Source: Methylobacterium adhaesivum
GTDB lineage: Bacteria > Pseudomonadota > Alphaproteobacteria > Rhizobiales > Beijerinckiaceae
Direction of reading: 5' to 3'
Length of the DNA stretch: 57,107 nt
Assembly (NCBI RefSeq): GCF_022179065.1
Contig: NZ_BPQD01000026.1
Span: forward strand, 1-57,107
The notes beneath the pieces were generated by a model. It was not told where the DNA came from and did not search any database. It saw nothing but the letters and a program-made list of their open reading frames with translations. Shown here piece by piece: positions 8,714-17,232 of this stretch (the stretch's first letter is position 1; each line of letters opens with the position of its first letter). The position numbers and the translations under genes are program-made.

Positions 8714-9004
8714 CCGCTCCCTCAAGTTCCCCCGCGAACGGGACCATGCATGTCCCACGCCCGTGCCCGAAAGGCCGGGCGATTGTCCACCCTCGTACGT
8801 CCGGCACGGCGCGCGGGGAGGAGCCCCGCCCCGAAGGCCGGCGTCCCGCACGCCCGTGCCGCCCGTCGGACCGCGCTCACGAGTCCGGACCGGATCGCGC
8901 CGTTCCGGCACCGTCCGATCCCTCACCGTGCTGTGAACGCACAAGTCGTGCGAACGGTCCCGCACGATCCGCGGGCCGATCGCGCGGGACCGCGGCGGGA
9001 CGCC

Positions 9005-9190
9005 TCACGGGCGGGCCGACGGGGAGGGGACGGGCTTCGTCGGAAGGAGGCCGCTGTCCTGCATCACGATCAGGCCGAGCATCGCCGCCAGCAGCGTCGC
9101 CAGGGAGGCGAGGCGCCCGAGATGGCGCCGCCGCACCACCATCAGGACGAGGACGACGAGCAGGGCCACGAGAAGCACGAGGGTGAGCAT
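9005..9190 (-). CDS. Small two-helix membrane protein, hypothetical
   Basis: The 61-residue frame starts with a very hydrophobic helix (about 2-18), then the basic stretch RRRHLGR, then a second hydrophobic segment (about 26-42) and a short polar proline/serine tail. That pattern is unlikely by chance and fits a small inner-membrane protein. No family was recognised, and the ribosome-binding site is weak. It stands between the receiver gene and the FAD oxidoreductase gene, all on the minus strand, separated from the latter by a terminator-like hairpin. Confidence 0.45.
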   Translation of the reverse strand: MLTLVLLVALLVVLVLMVVRRRHLGRLASLATLLAAMLGLIVMQDSGLLPTKPVPSPSARP

Positions 9191-9230
9191 CGAATCCGCA
9201 ACGGGCGAGAGGGGCGACGGGCGCGGGAGC

Positions 9231-9260
9231 GGCCCCGGGCGATCCCGACGCCCGGGGGCC
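9231..9260 (-). terminator. Hairpin downstream of the FAD oxidoreductase gene
   Basis: The arms GGCCCCGGGC and GCCCGGGGgCC (one bulged G) enclose a 9-nt loop. It lies about 75 bp past the stop codon of the minus-strand gene ending at 9335. No T-tract follows, so termination efficiency is uncertain. Confidence 0.5.
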
Positions 9261-9334
9261 GCCGTGACGCCGTGAGGCCCGGATCGTCACAGACTCCGCC
9301 CGCCTGGGCAAGGACGATGCCCGGCGGGCGCCCG

Positions 9335-10714
9335 TCAGGTCGGGTCGGAGAGCGTGCGCGCCGCGGCCTGCGCGAGACCGGCGGCCTGATTGCGGATGTC
9401 GGGCACCGCCGTGCATTCCCACAGGACGCCGCGCAGGAGCGGCCCGACCACCCAGAGCGGGCCGGCCTCCACCGGCCCGAGCGCCCTGAGATCGGGGGCG
9501 GCGTCGAGACCGAGGCCGAACGGCCCCGGCCGCACGAGGCCCCGCGCCATGAGCCGGCGGATCAGGGGATCGTCGGTTTCCACCACCCGCCCGATGCCGG
9601 TGGCGTCGAGGATGCACTGGACGGCGAGGGTCTCGTCCCCGGCCGCCCCGCGCGGGCGCAGGGTCACGCGGGCCTCGCCCGCCGTGTCGGCGATGGCGCG
9701 GATGCGCCCGGCCCGCACCGTCAGGGTGCCCCGGGCGATCTCGTCGGCGATGGCCTCGGCCGCCGGCGGGGCCGCGCGGTGGCGATGGACGTCCCAGAAC
9801 GGCCGCAGATGGCGCAGGAAGCGATCCTTCTCGGGCGCGGGCAGGGCGCGCCACAGGGTGTCGGTGACCGGCCGCAGGGCGTCGATGACGCCGCGCCAAC
9901 CGATTCCCGCCACCGCCGCCCGGTCGATCTCGCGCCGGATGCGGGTGGTGAGGGCGGACAGCGTCGTCGCGCCGGAAAGATCCGGCATCGGCCAGGGCTG
10001 GACCGGTGCGTGAGCGCTGGGCAGAAGGCCGCGCCGGGACAGGGCGACGATCGGCCCGGAGAACCCGTGGCGCCGCAGGGCCGCCACGGCATCCACCATG
10101 GTCAGGCCGGTGCCGACGATGAGGACCGGCCGGTCCGGATGGAGGCGCCCGAAGCTGTCGGGCGACCACGGATCGGCCTGATGCCGGCTGCGCGGTGCCC
10201 CCGGGGCCCCGAGATTGCCCATGGCGAGGACGGCGCCCGCGATCGGATAGGACGCCCCACCCTCCGTGCGCAGGGTGAAGCCGCCCGGCCCCGGCTCGAG
10301 ATCGGTGACGGCGTCGTGGACGAGGTCGAGGCGCGGCGGGCCGTCGCCGCCGGTGACCGCGCGGGTGAGAAGCTCCGTGAGGTAGCGGCCATAGAGCCCG
10401 CGCGCCGCGAAGGTGCCGCCCGGCGTGACGCGGATCCCGGACGCCTCGGCCCTGTCGAAGGCCGTCGTGTCGAGCCACTCCGAAAAATGCTCCGGCCGGT
10501 CGGGATAGGCGCTCATATTCGTCGCCCGGACGTTGAGGAGATGGTCCGGGTTGACGGTGGCATAGGCCCGCCCCCGGCCGAACGTCCCCGCGCGCTCGCA
10601 CAGGAGCACGCGCCGCTCAGGCTCCAGGCGCGACAGGAGCTGGATCGCGCTCATGGTGCCGCTGAAGCCCGCGCCGATCACGGCGACGGGGTGCGGGAAC
10701 TCCTTCGACATCAT
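9335..10714 (-). CDS. FAD/NAD(P)-binding oxidoreductase
   Basis: The product has 459 residues from the preferred start, one of two adjacent ATG codons (10714, 10711) preceded by GGAAGG. The N-terminal dinucleotide-binding motif is VAVIGAGFSGTMSA, followed by the HLLNVRATNMSAYPD segment typical of the FAD-NAD(P)-binding group (Pfam NAD_binding_9 type). A second nucleotide-binding motif (VLIVGTGLTMVDAV) lies near the middle, and a flavin-family ATG motif (ILDATGIGR) lies toward the C-terminus. Substrate is unknown; relatives include putative hydroxylases and reductases. It is transcribed away from bchG with 269 bp between the two start codons, but it lacks the features of the geranylgeranyl reductase BchP. 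A promoter-like site lies at 10746-10774. Confidence 0.85.
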   Translation of the reverse strand: MMSKEFPHPVAVIGAGFSGTMSAIQLLSRLEPERRVLLCERAGTFGRGRAYATVNPDHLLNVRATNMSAYPDRPEHFSEWLDTTAFDRAEASGIRVTPGGTFAARGLYGRYLTELLTRAVTGGDGPPRLDLVHDAVTDLEPGPGGFTLRTEGGASYPIAGAVLAMGNLGAPGAPRSRHQADPWSPDSFGRLHPDRPVLIVGTGLTMVDAVAALRRHGFSGPIVALSRRGLLPSAHAPVQPWPMPDLSGATTLSALTTRIRREIDRAAVAGIGWRGVIDALRPVTDTLWRALPAPEKDRFLRHLRPFWDVHRHRAAPPAAEAIADEIARGTLTVRAGRIRAIADTAGEARVTLRPRGAAGDETLAVQCILDATGIGRVVETDDPLIRRLMARGLVRPGPFGLGLDAAPDLRALGPVEAGPLWVVGPLLRGVLWECTAVPDIRNQAAGLAQAAARTLSDPT

Positions 10715-10745
10715 CCGGCCTTCCCAACTCCGCCCATCGGCAGCG

Positions 10746-10774
10746 AGACTAGGGCCGTCCTTTAAAACGGACAA
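10746..10774 (-). promoter_or_regulatory. Promoter candidate for the FAD oxidoreductase gene
   Basis: On the minus strand TTGTCC (10774-10769) and TAGTCT (10751-10746) are spaced by 17 bp. This places a start site near 10738, about 24 nt before the ATG at 10714. The hexamers resemble those of the left-edge site (TTGACA and TAGACG). Motif evidence only. Confidence 0.4.
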
Positions 10775-10983
10775 GGCTGGAACGGAAGCTCCGCGCCGTC
10801 AGGGTGAAGCCTCGGACTCCAATGGCATAATGCATACGGGATAGGGGCGGGCCAGGGGAAGATCATTCCTTAAAACGAACAGCCGGGCGGCCCGAACCGG
10901 CCGCTTCCGTTCGCTTCGCCGCCCTACCAAACCGCCGGAGCTTCCGTTAGCCTTCGGAAGGCGGCGCGCGGGTTGGGGGATGC

Positions 10984-11880
10984 ATGAACGGGACACGCCT
11001 CCATCCCGGCACGCCGGCCCCGGCGGCGGTGCTGGAACTGCTCAAGCCGGTGACGTGGTTCCCGCCCATGTGGGCCTTCGGCTGCGGCGTCGTCGCCTCG
11101 GGCGTTCCCCTGGCGGGCCACTGGGGCGTCGCCCTCACGGGGATTCTGCTGGCCGGCCCCCTGGTCTGCGCCACGAGTCAGGCGGTCAACGACTGGTTCG
11201 ACCGGGAGGTCGACGCCATCAACGAACCGCACCGGCCGATCCCCTCGGGCCGTATCCCCGGCCGTTGGGGCCTCGCCATCGCGTGCGCCTGGACCGGCGT
11301 GTCGCTCGCCGTGGCGGCGGCCCTCGGGCTCTGGGTGTTCCTCGCCGCCCTCCTCGGGCTGGCGCTCGCCTGGGCCTACAGCGCGCCGCCCCTGCGGCTG
11401 AAGCGGAACGGTTGGTGGGGCAACGCCGCCTGCGGGCTCTGCTACGAGGGTCTGGCGTGGGTGACGGGCGCGGCGGCGATGCTCGGCGGCGCCCTGCCGC
11501 CGGCCCCCTCCCTGATCCTCGCCGCTCTCTACAGCGCCGGCGCCCACGGGATCATGACCCTCAACGACTTCAAGTCGATCGCCGGCGACCGGCAGATGGG
11601 CATCCGCTCCCTTCCGGCGAGCCTCGGGCCCGCGCGGGCCGCGCGGGTCGCGTGCTGGGTCATGGCCGTGCCGCAGGCGGCGGTGATCGGCTTGCTCCTC
11701 GCTTGGGGTCGCCCGGTGGAAGCGGGCATCGTCGCGGCGTTCCTCGCCGGGCAGATCGCGATGATGCGCCACTTCCTGGCGAAGCCGACGGAGCGGGCCC
11801 TGTGGTACAGCGGCTTCGGGGTGCCCCTCTACGTGTTCGGCATGCTGGCGAGCGCCTTCGCGGCGCGGGCCCTGACCTGA
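10984..11880 (+). CDS. bchG: Bacteriochlorophyll a synthase (chlorophyll synthase, UbiA superfamily)
   Basis: The 298-residue membrane enzyme attaches the geranylgeranyl (or phytyl) tail to bacteriochlorophyllide, the last part of bacteriochlorophyll a synthesis. The prenyltransferase signature is clear: NDWFDREVDAINEPHRPIPS supplies the first Asp-rich Mg-diphosphate site, and IMTLNDFKSIAGDRQMGIRS the second. The opening KPVTWFPPMWAFGCG and the segment ALCY-to-TGAAAM region closely match what is remembered of Rhodobacter BchG. About eight to nine TM segments are expected. No other photosynthesis gene is in the window, so bchG stands apart from a compact photosynthesis cluster. No TGT-N12-ACA PpsR/CrtJ site was found in the 200 bp upstream. 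The ATG at 10984 is preceded by a G-rich stretch. Confidence 0.96.
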   Translation: MNGTRLHPGTPAPAAVLELLKPVTWFPPMWAFGCGVVASGVPLAGHWGVALTGILLAGPLVCATSQAVNDWFDREVDAINEPHRPIPSGRIPGRWGLAIACAWTGVSLAVAAALGLWVFLAALLGLALAWAYSAPPLRLKRNGWWGNAACGLCYEGLAWVTGAAAMLGGALPPAPSLILAALYSAGAHGIMTLNDFKSIAGDRQMGIRSLPASLGPARAARVACWVMAVPQAAVIGLLLAWGRPVEAGIVAAFLAGQIAMMRHFLAKPTERALWYSGFGVPLYVFGMLASAFAARALT

Positions 11881-11892
11881 CCGGGCAGGCCG

Positions 11893-12243
11893 TCAGATCT
11901 GCTGCGATGCCCGCATGGCGTCGTCGTCGGCCGCCAGGAACCCCGCGAGGACGCGGGACGGCGTCGTATAGACGATCCGGAGCCCCTTCGGGATCGGGCC
12001 GCAGCCGAGGCAGACCGCGTAGTCCCAACGCTTCCAGATGCGGGTGTTGCGCGCCTCCACCGCCTGCTGCCGGAGCTGGCCGAGCCTGATCATGTTTCTG
12101 ATCTCGGCGGCCCTCTCGTCGCTCGTCGCCTCCGCCGGCCGGGAGGGGGCGGAAGGCGGCCGAACCTGATCCTGTGCGGCGGCGGCCATGGGGAACAAGG
12201 GGACGAGGGGCGACAGGGCGAGGGACAGGGCGACGAGACGCAT
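11893..12243 (-). CDS. Small secreted protein with CxxC motif, hypothetical
   Basis: The 116-residue product has a signal peptide (hydrophobic 3-22, cleavage after MAAAA before QDQ). A Pro/Ser-rich linker follows, then a charged helical stretch (TSDERAAEIRNMIRLGQLRQ). A C-terminal part contains the motif CLGCGP. The CxxC could bind metal or form a disulfide. AGAAGG lies about 8 nt before the ATG. It is convergent with bchG, ending 12 bp from the bchG stop. No family was recognised. Confidence 0.65.
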   Translation of the reverse strand: MRLVALSLALSPLVPLFPMAAAAQDQVRPPSAPSRPAEATSDERAAEIRNMIRLGQLRQQAVEARNTRIWKRWDYAVCLGCGPIPKGLRIVYTTPSRVLAGFLAADDDAMRASQQI

Positions 12244-12888
12244 CGGGCGATCCTTCTGCAGCGAGGGATTTCTCCAAGTCTCCGAGGTTACGGTCCCGCC
12301 CTTCTCAAGGTTTCACGGGGCGATTCATTTTTTCGATCGCTCACGAAAGCTTGTGTTCGACGTCTGATAATCGCGAATGCTTGAGTCGGCTCGGTGGCCC
12401 CTTCCGTTCCGCGCCGATGCATCGGCAGACGTTCGGCCCCTGACCACGAACGACCGCGCAGTGACATCCCGTCGCCGTCCACAACCAGCGTAGGCGGGAG
12501 CGCCGCACGAACCCTTGTCGCCCTCGCGGAAGTCGGCAAGGCTGTGCGCGAAGCGATACTGCCATGTGCTTGTAGCAAGGCCGACGGGGATCGATGCGAA
12601 CGCAATGCGGGACACCAGTGAAGCGAGCGCCGGGCGTGCCGGCCGTGGACGCACGTCCTGCGGCAACGGTCACGCTTTGGTCCGTTTGATGCTTAGCGAA
12701 TCGGCCCGGTCACATCCGGGCCCCGCCGAGACTTCCGCCGTCGCCAGCAGCACACTCCCGGAAACATCGTCCCGCGTCGCGCGCGCCCCTTGGGCGATGT
12801 ACGGAACCGTATCCGCGAGACCATCCGGCGACCCGACCGACGCGATCGATGGGGCCACGACCGCCCCGCCCACAAGGAAGACGATGCG
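12244..12888. other. Long intergenic region upstream of the amino-acid transporter
   Basis: No supported gene was found in these 645 bp. The frames that cross it lack family features, good starts or consistent composition. The left 150 bp is relatively AT-rich and should hold the promoter of the minus-strand secreted protein. The right end holds the promoter of gltJKL and the ribosome-binding site AAGGAAG at about 12872-12880. A periplasmic binding-protein gene, which usually accompanies gltJKL, is not present here. Confidence 0.6.
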
Positions 12889-13611
12889 ATGAACTACAAC
12901 TGGAACTGGGGCATCTTCTTCGAGGCGTCGCCGGAGGGGACCGGCACCTACGCGGACATGCTGCTGTCCGGCCTGACCTGGACCATCGTCACGGCACTCT
13001 GCTCCTGGGTCATCGCGTTCCTCCTCGGGTCCCTCGTCGGCGTGATGCGGACCCTGCCGAACCGGGCCGCCAACGCCGTCGGCACGACCTATGTCGAGTT
13101 GTTCCGCAACATCCCGCTCCTGGTGCAGATGTTCCTCTGGTACTTCGTCCTGCCCGAGGTGCTGCCCGAGCAATGGGGCTCCTGGCTCAAGCAGCTGCCC
13201 AACGCGCCGTTCTACACCGCCGTGGTGTGCCTCGGGTTCTTCACCGCCTCGCGCGTCGCCGAGCAGGTCCGCGCCGGCATCCAGTCCCTGCCGAGGGGCC
13301 AGAAGATGGCCGGCACGGCGCTCGGCCTCACCGTGGGCCAGACCTACCGCCACGTGCTCCTGCCCAACGCCTACCGCATCATCCTGCCGCCCCTGACCTC
13401 CGAATTCCTGAACAACCTCAAGAACACGTCCGTGGCCCTGACCATCGGCCTCCTGGAGCTCACGGCCCGCGCCCGCGCCATGCAGGAATTCTCCTTCCAG
13501 GTGTTCGAGGCCTTCACCGCCGCCACGATCCTCTACGTGATCATCAACGTCGTGGTGATCTTCATCTCGTCCTGGATCGAGCGCCGCGTCGCCATTCCGG
13601 GCAGCCGCTGA
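12889..13611 (+). CDS. gltJ: Glutamate/aspartate-type ABC transporter permease GltJ
   Basis: The 240-residue inner-membrane permease belongs to the polar amino-acid (HAAT) family. It begins [12 protein letters not shown], very like E. coli GltJ, and contains the ABC-contact EAA loop ([20 protein letters not shown]) and the [12 protein letters not shown] segment. The ATG at 12889 is chosen because AAGGAAG precedes it and because it aligns with the family N-terminus. It is the first gene of a three-gene operon. It should form the channel with GltK for import of acidic amino acids, though specificity depends on a binding protein that is not encoded nearby. Confidence 0.93.
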   Translation: MNYNWNWGIFFEASPEGTGTYADMLLSGLTWTIVTALCSWVIAFLLGSLVGVMRTLPNRAANAVGTTYVELFRNIPLLVQMFLWYFVLPEVLPEQWGSWLKQLPNAPFYTAVVCLGFFTASRVAEQVRAGIQSLPRGQKMAGTALGLTVGQTYRHVLLPNAYRIILPPLTSEFLNNLKNTSVALTIGLLELTARARAMQEFSFQVFEAFTAATILYVIINVVVIFISSWIERRVAIPGSR

Positions 13612-13652
13612 GGGTGCAAGCCCCGCCTTAGCCCCTTCAGAGGTCACCTCTC

Positions 13653-14345
13653 ATGCTCGCCAATTTCGACTTTTCCGTCATCACCAGCTCCCTGCCGTAC
13701 CTCTTCTTCGAGGGCATGCGCTTCACCCTGACCCTGACGGCGCTCGCCGCCTTGGGTGGCATCGCGCTCGGCACCCTCATCGCGATGATGCGGCTCTCGG
13801 GGCTCCCGGTGATCCCGCTCGTGGCCAAGACCTACGTCAACCTGTTCCGCTCCCTGCCCCTCGTGCTGGTGATCTTCTGGTTCTACTTCCTCGTGCCGTA
13901 TCTCGGCCAATGGGTGACGGGGGCCGACCGCCCGATGACGGTGGGCGCCTTCACGTCATCGCTCGTGACCTTCACCCTGTTCGAGGCGGCCTACTTCTCG
14001 GAGATCATGCGCGCGGGCATCCAGTCGATCCCCAAGGGCCAGGCGGCGGCGGCACAAGCGCTCGGCATGACCTATTGGACCTCCATGCGGACGGTGATCC
14101 TGCCCCAGGTCTTCCGCAACATGACCCCGATTCTGCTCACCCAGACCATCGTGCTCTTCCAGGATACGTCGCTCGTCTACGTGCTCTCGATCACCGACTT
14201 CCTGGGCGCAGCCTCGAAGGTCGCCCAGCGCGATGGGCGCCTCGTGGAGATGTATCTCTTCGCGGCGGTCGTCTACTTCGCGGTGTGCTTCGTGGCCTCC
14301 ATGGCGGTGCGCCAGCTCCAGAAGAAAATCGCCATCATCCGCTGA
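13653..14345 (+). CDS. gltK: Glutamate/aspartate-type ABC transporter permease GltK
   Basis: This 230-residue permease is the second membrane subunit of the polar amino-acid importer. The N-terminus ([10 protein letters not shown]) and the EAA loop ([20 protein letters not shown]) fit GltK. About five TM helices are expected. The gene begins 41 bp after gltJ and ends 35 bp before gltL, so the three should be one transcript. Confidence 0.93.
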   Translation: MLANFDFSVITSSLPYLFFEGMRFTLTLTALAALGGIALGTLIAMMRLSGLPVIPLVAKTYVNLFRSLPLVLVIFWFYFLVPYLGQWVTGADRPMTVGAFTSSLVTFTLFEAAYFSEIMRAGIQSIPKGQAAAAQALGMTYWTSMRTVILPQVFRNMTPILLTQTIVLFQDTSLVYVLSITDFLGAASKVAQRDGRLVEMYLFAAVVYFAVCFVASMAVRQLQKKIAIIR

Positions 14346-14380
14346 CCGCCCCCAACCCGTCTTCCATCGAGGATCGCCCC

Positions 14381-15160
<780 letters not shown>

Positions 15161-15197
15161 GGCGAACGGCCCGGGGCGCTCGCTCTTGACCGGGGCG

Positions 15198-15225
15198 GCG
15201 TTCCGGGGCCGGCTTCCCGGAACGC
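15198..15225 (+). terminator. Terminator-like hairpin after gltL
   Basis: Perfect 10-bp arms GCGTTCCGGG and CCCGGAACGC enclose an 8-nt loop. It starts 38 bp past the gltL stop. It lies before the ATG at 15243, which supports that ATG over an upstream TTG start for the next gene. No T-tract follows. Confidence 0.5.
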
Positions 15226-15242
15226 GTTCGGGTGGGCCGAGG

Positions 15243-16358
15243 ATGGACAGGAAACCGATTCTCGCCTGGGGCGGCCTCGTCCTGGCGGGCCTGCTCCTGG
15301 CGGGCAGCGGGGCGGAACTCCTGCCGCGGGCCCATCTGGCCTGGCGGCTCCTGCGGGCGGCCGACGATCCGCCGGCCCTCGCGCGCCTGCGCCTCGAACC
15401 CGTGGCGACGCCCGAGCGCCTGGCCGAGGAGATCGACGCCGCCGTCGCGGCGCAGGACGACACCCTCGCCCAGAGCTTCCTCGACCTCGCCGACGGGCGC
15501 GCCATCCCGGTGGACGCAGCGCGGCGCGGGCGTGTCGAGGCCCTGTGGGAGGCCGCCCCCTTGCGCACGGCGCGGGCCTTCGCCGACGGCGCCCTCACGG
15601 GGCAGGTCGACAGCGGCATCGGCCTCGCCGGGGCCTTCGCGGCCGACCTCACCGGCCTCGGCGACCTGCGCGACCTTGCCCGGGAAGGCGGCCACCTCGT
15701 GCGCGACGAGCCGTACGACTCCCTCGTCCTCGGACTGGCGAGCGTCGGGCTGGTGGCGACGGCGGCGACCTATGCGGGCGGCCTCGGCGCCGTGGCCCGT
15801 GGCGGCACGACCTTGCTCAAGGCGGCTCACCGATCCGGGCGCCTGTCGCGCCCCCTCGCCGCGAGCCTCGGGCGGTTGGCGCGGGAGAGCGTCGATCCGG
15901 TGGCCGTGCGCGCCATGGTGGCGGCCGCCGGCCGGTTCGACCTCGCCGCCACCCGCACCGCCGCGCGGGCCGGCCTGCGCACGGGCGCCGTCGCCGAACT
16001 GGCGGCCCTCGGCGGACAGGCCTATGCCCTCCAGGCCCGGATGGGATCGCGCGGCGTGCTGCAGGTTCTGTCCCTGGCGCGCTCCCCGGCCGAGATCGGT
16101 CGCGCGGTTCGCCTGGCGGACGGTCTGGGGCCCGTGACGCGGGCCGTCCTCAAGCTCCTCGACCGCGCCGCCCTGGTGATCGGGGCCGTCCTGATGGAAC
16201 TCGTGCGGACCGTCTGGCTGGCCCTGGGCTGGTGCTGGGGGCTCACCCTGTTCTGTCGCCGCCTCGGCTTGGCGATCGGGCGCCTGATCTGGCCAAAGCC
16301 GCGCCGCGCACGCGACAGGCGCCCGTCGGCGCCGGGCGCGACGGTCCTCGCGGCGTAG
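15243..16358 (+). CDS. Membrane-associated protein, function unknown
   Basis: The product has 371 residues, starting at an ATG that begins with MDRKPILAWGG; a TTG start at 15186 would read through the terminator hairpin and is rejected. A membrane anchor lies at about 6-25. A mostly alpha-helical alanine/arginine-rich region follows, with a hydrophobic stretch near 160-185 (YDSLVLGLASVGLVATA). A final hydrophobic segment lies at about 305-340, and the tail is basic (KPRRARDRR). It may span the membrane at both ends with a periplasmic middle. No family was recognised. It follows the amino-acid transporter and precedes the molybdenum hydroxylase genes on the same strand, with hairpins on both sides, so it may be a single transcription unit. 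Confidence 0.72.
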   Translation: MDRKPILAWGGLVLAGLLLAGSGAELLPRAHLAWRLLRAADDPPALARLRLEPVATPERLAEEIDAAVAAQDDTLAQSFLDLADGRAIPVDAARRGRVEALWEAAPLRTARAFADGALTGQVDSGIGLAGAFAADLTGLGDLRDLAREGGHLVRDEPYDSLVLGLASVGLVATAATYAGGLGAVARGGTTLLKAAHRSGRLSRPLAASLGRLARESVDPVAVRAMVAAAGRFDLAATRTAARAGLRTGAVAELAALGGQAYALQARMGSRGVLQVLSLARSPAEIGRAVRLADGLGPVTRAVLKLLDRAALVIGAVLMELVRTVWLALGWCWGLTLFCRRLGLAIGRLIWPKPRRARDRRPSAPGATVLAA

Positions 16359-16364
16359 GGTCGG

Positions 16365-16386
16365 CTCCGGGGCGGTCACCCCGGAG
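16365..16386 (+). terminator. Hairpin between the membrane protein gene and the molybdenum hydroxylase operon
   Basis: The arms CTCCGGGG and CCCCGGAG are perfect, 8 bp each, with a 6-nt loop. It starts 7 bp after the stop at 16358 and ends about 30 bp before the next ATG. It may be a terminator or a leader element; no T-tract follows. Confidence 0.4.
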
Positions 16387-16416
16387 GTGGACGGAGTCTT
16401 GCTTGCGGACCGAGCC

Positions 16417-17232
16417 ATGGATCTCAACGGCGTCACATCCATCCTCACACCGGGACAGGCCGACGCGCTGCCCGACTGGCGGGACGGCGATGCGTGGCTC
16501 GCGGGGGGAACCTGGCTGTTCTCGCAGCCGCAACCGCACCTCAGCCGACTGATCGACCTCGCCGGCCTCGGCTGGCCGACGCATACGGCCTCGGAGGACG
16601 GCCTGACCCTGTCGGCGACGGGGACCATCGCGGAGCTCGACCGATTGGAGCTGCCCACGGCCTGGGTCGCCGCGCCCCTCGTCGGGCAATGCTGCCGGGC
16701 GCTGCTCGGCTCGTTCAAGATCTGGAACCGGGCGACCGTCGGTGGCAACCTCTGCATGGCCCTGCCGGCCGGACCGATGATCGCCCTCGCCGTCGCCCTC
16801 GAGGGAGTCTGCACGATCCTCACGCCGGGCGGGGGCGAGCGGCGTCTCGCCGTCGCCGACTTCGTCCTCGGCCCCGAGCGGACGGCGCTGCGGCCCGGCG
16901 AGATCCTGCGCAGCGTCGCCCTTCCGGTGGCGGCGCTGTCCCGGCGGACGGCGTTCCGCCGCATTGCCCTGAGCCCGAACGGCCGCTCCGGAGCCCTGCT
17001 GATCGGGACGCTGGACCGGGCGGGGGCGTTCGCCCTCACGGTGACGGCGGCGACGCGCCGCCCCGTGCGGATCGCCTGCGCGGCGTTGCCCGACGCGCAG
17101 GACTTGCGGGCGCGGATCGTGGCGGCGATCCCCGGGTCCGACTGGTACGACGACGTCCACGGCGCGCCGGATTGGCGGCATCACGTCACCCTGCTCCTCG
17201 CCGAGGAGATCCGGCAGGAGCTCAGCCGATGA
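16417..17232 (+). CDS. Xanthine dehydrogenase family FAD-binding subunit
   Basis: The 271-residue subunit belongs to the FAD_binding_5 / CO-dehydrogenase flavoprotein family. It passes electrons from the iron-sulfur clusters to NAD or another acceptor. Typical segments are GDAWLAGGTWLF (FAD pyrophosphate region) and WNRATVGGNLCMALPAGPM (the TIGGN-like FAD loop). It lacks the long N-terminal part of classical XdhA because its 2Fe-2S domain is on the partner protein. The stop overlaps the next start as ATGA, so the two genes are translationally coupled. ATG at 16417 is preferred; a GTG at 16387 has its purine-rich site directly abutting it. Confidence 0.88.
   Translation: MDLNGVTSILTPGQADALPDWRDGDAWLAGGTWLFSQPQPHLSRLIDLAGLGWPTHTASEDGLTLSATGTIAELDRLELPTAWVAAPLVGQCCRALLGSFKIWNRATVGGNLCMALPAGPMIALAVALEGVCTILTPGGGERRLAVADFVLGPERTALRPGEILRSVALPVAALSRRTAFRRIALSPNGRSGALLIGTLDRAGAFALTVTAATRRPVRIACAALPDAQDLRARIVAAIPGSDWYDDVHGAPDWRHHVTLLLAEEIRQELSR

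Noticed and set aside
12670-13647. Minus-strand frame opposite gltJ and its upstream gap
   Set aside because: Mostly antisense to gltJ, with a histidine/glycine-rich low-complexity product and no known domain.
15186-15242. TTG start adding 19 residues to the membrane protein at 15243
   Set aside because: It would place the perfect terminator-like hairpin inside the coding sequence and puts extra polar residues before a natural N-terminal anchor.
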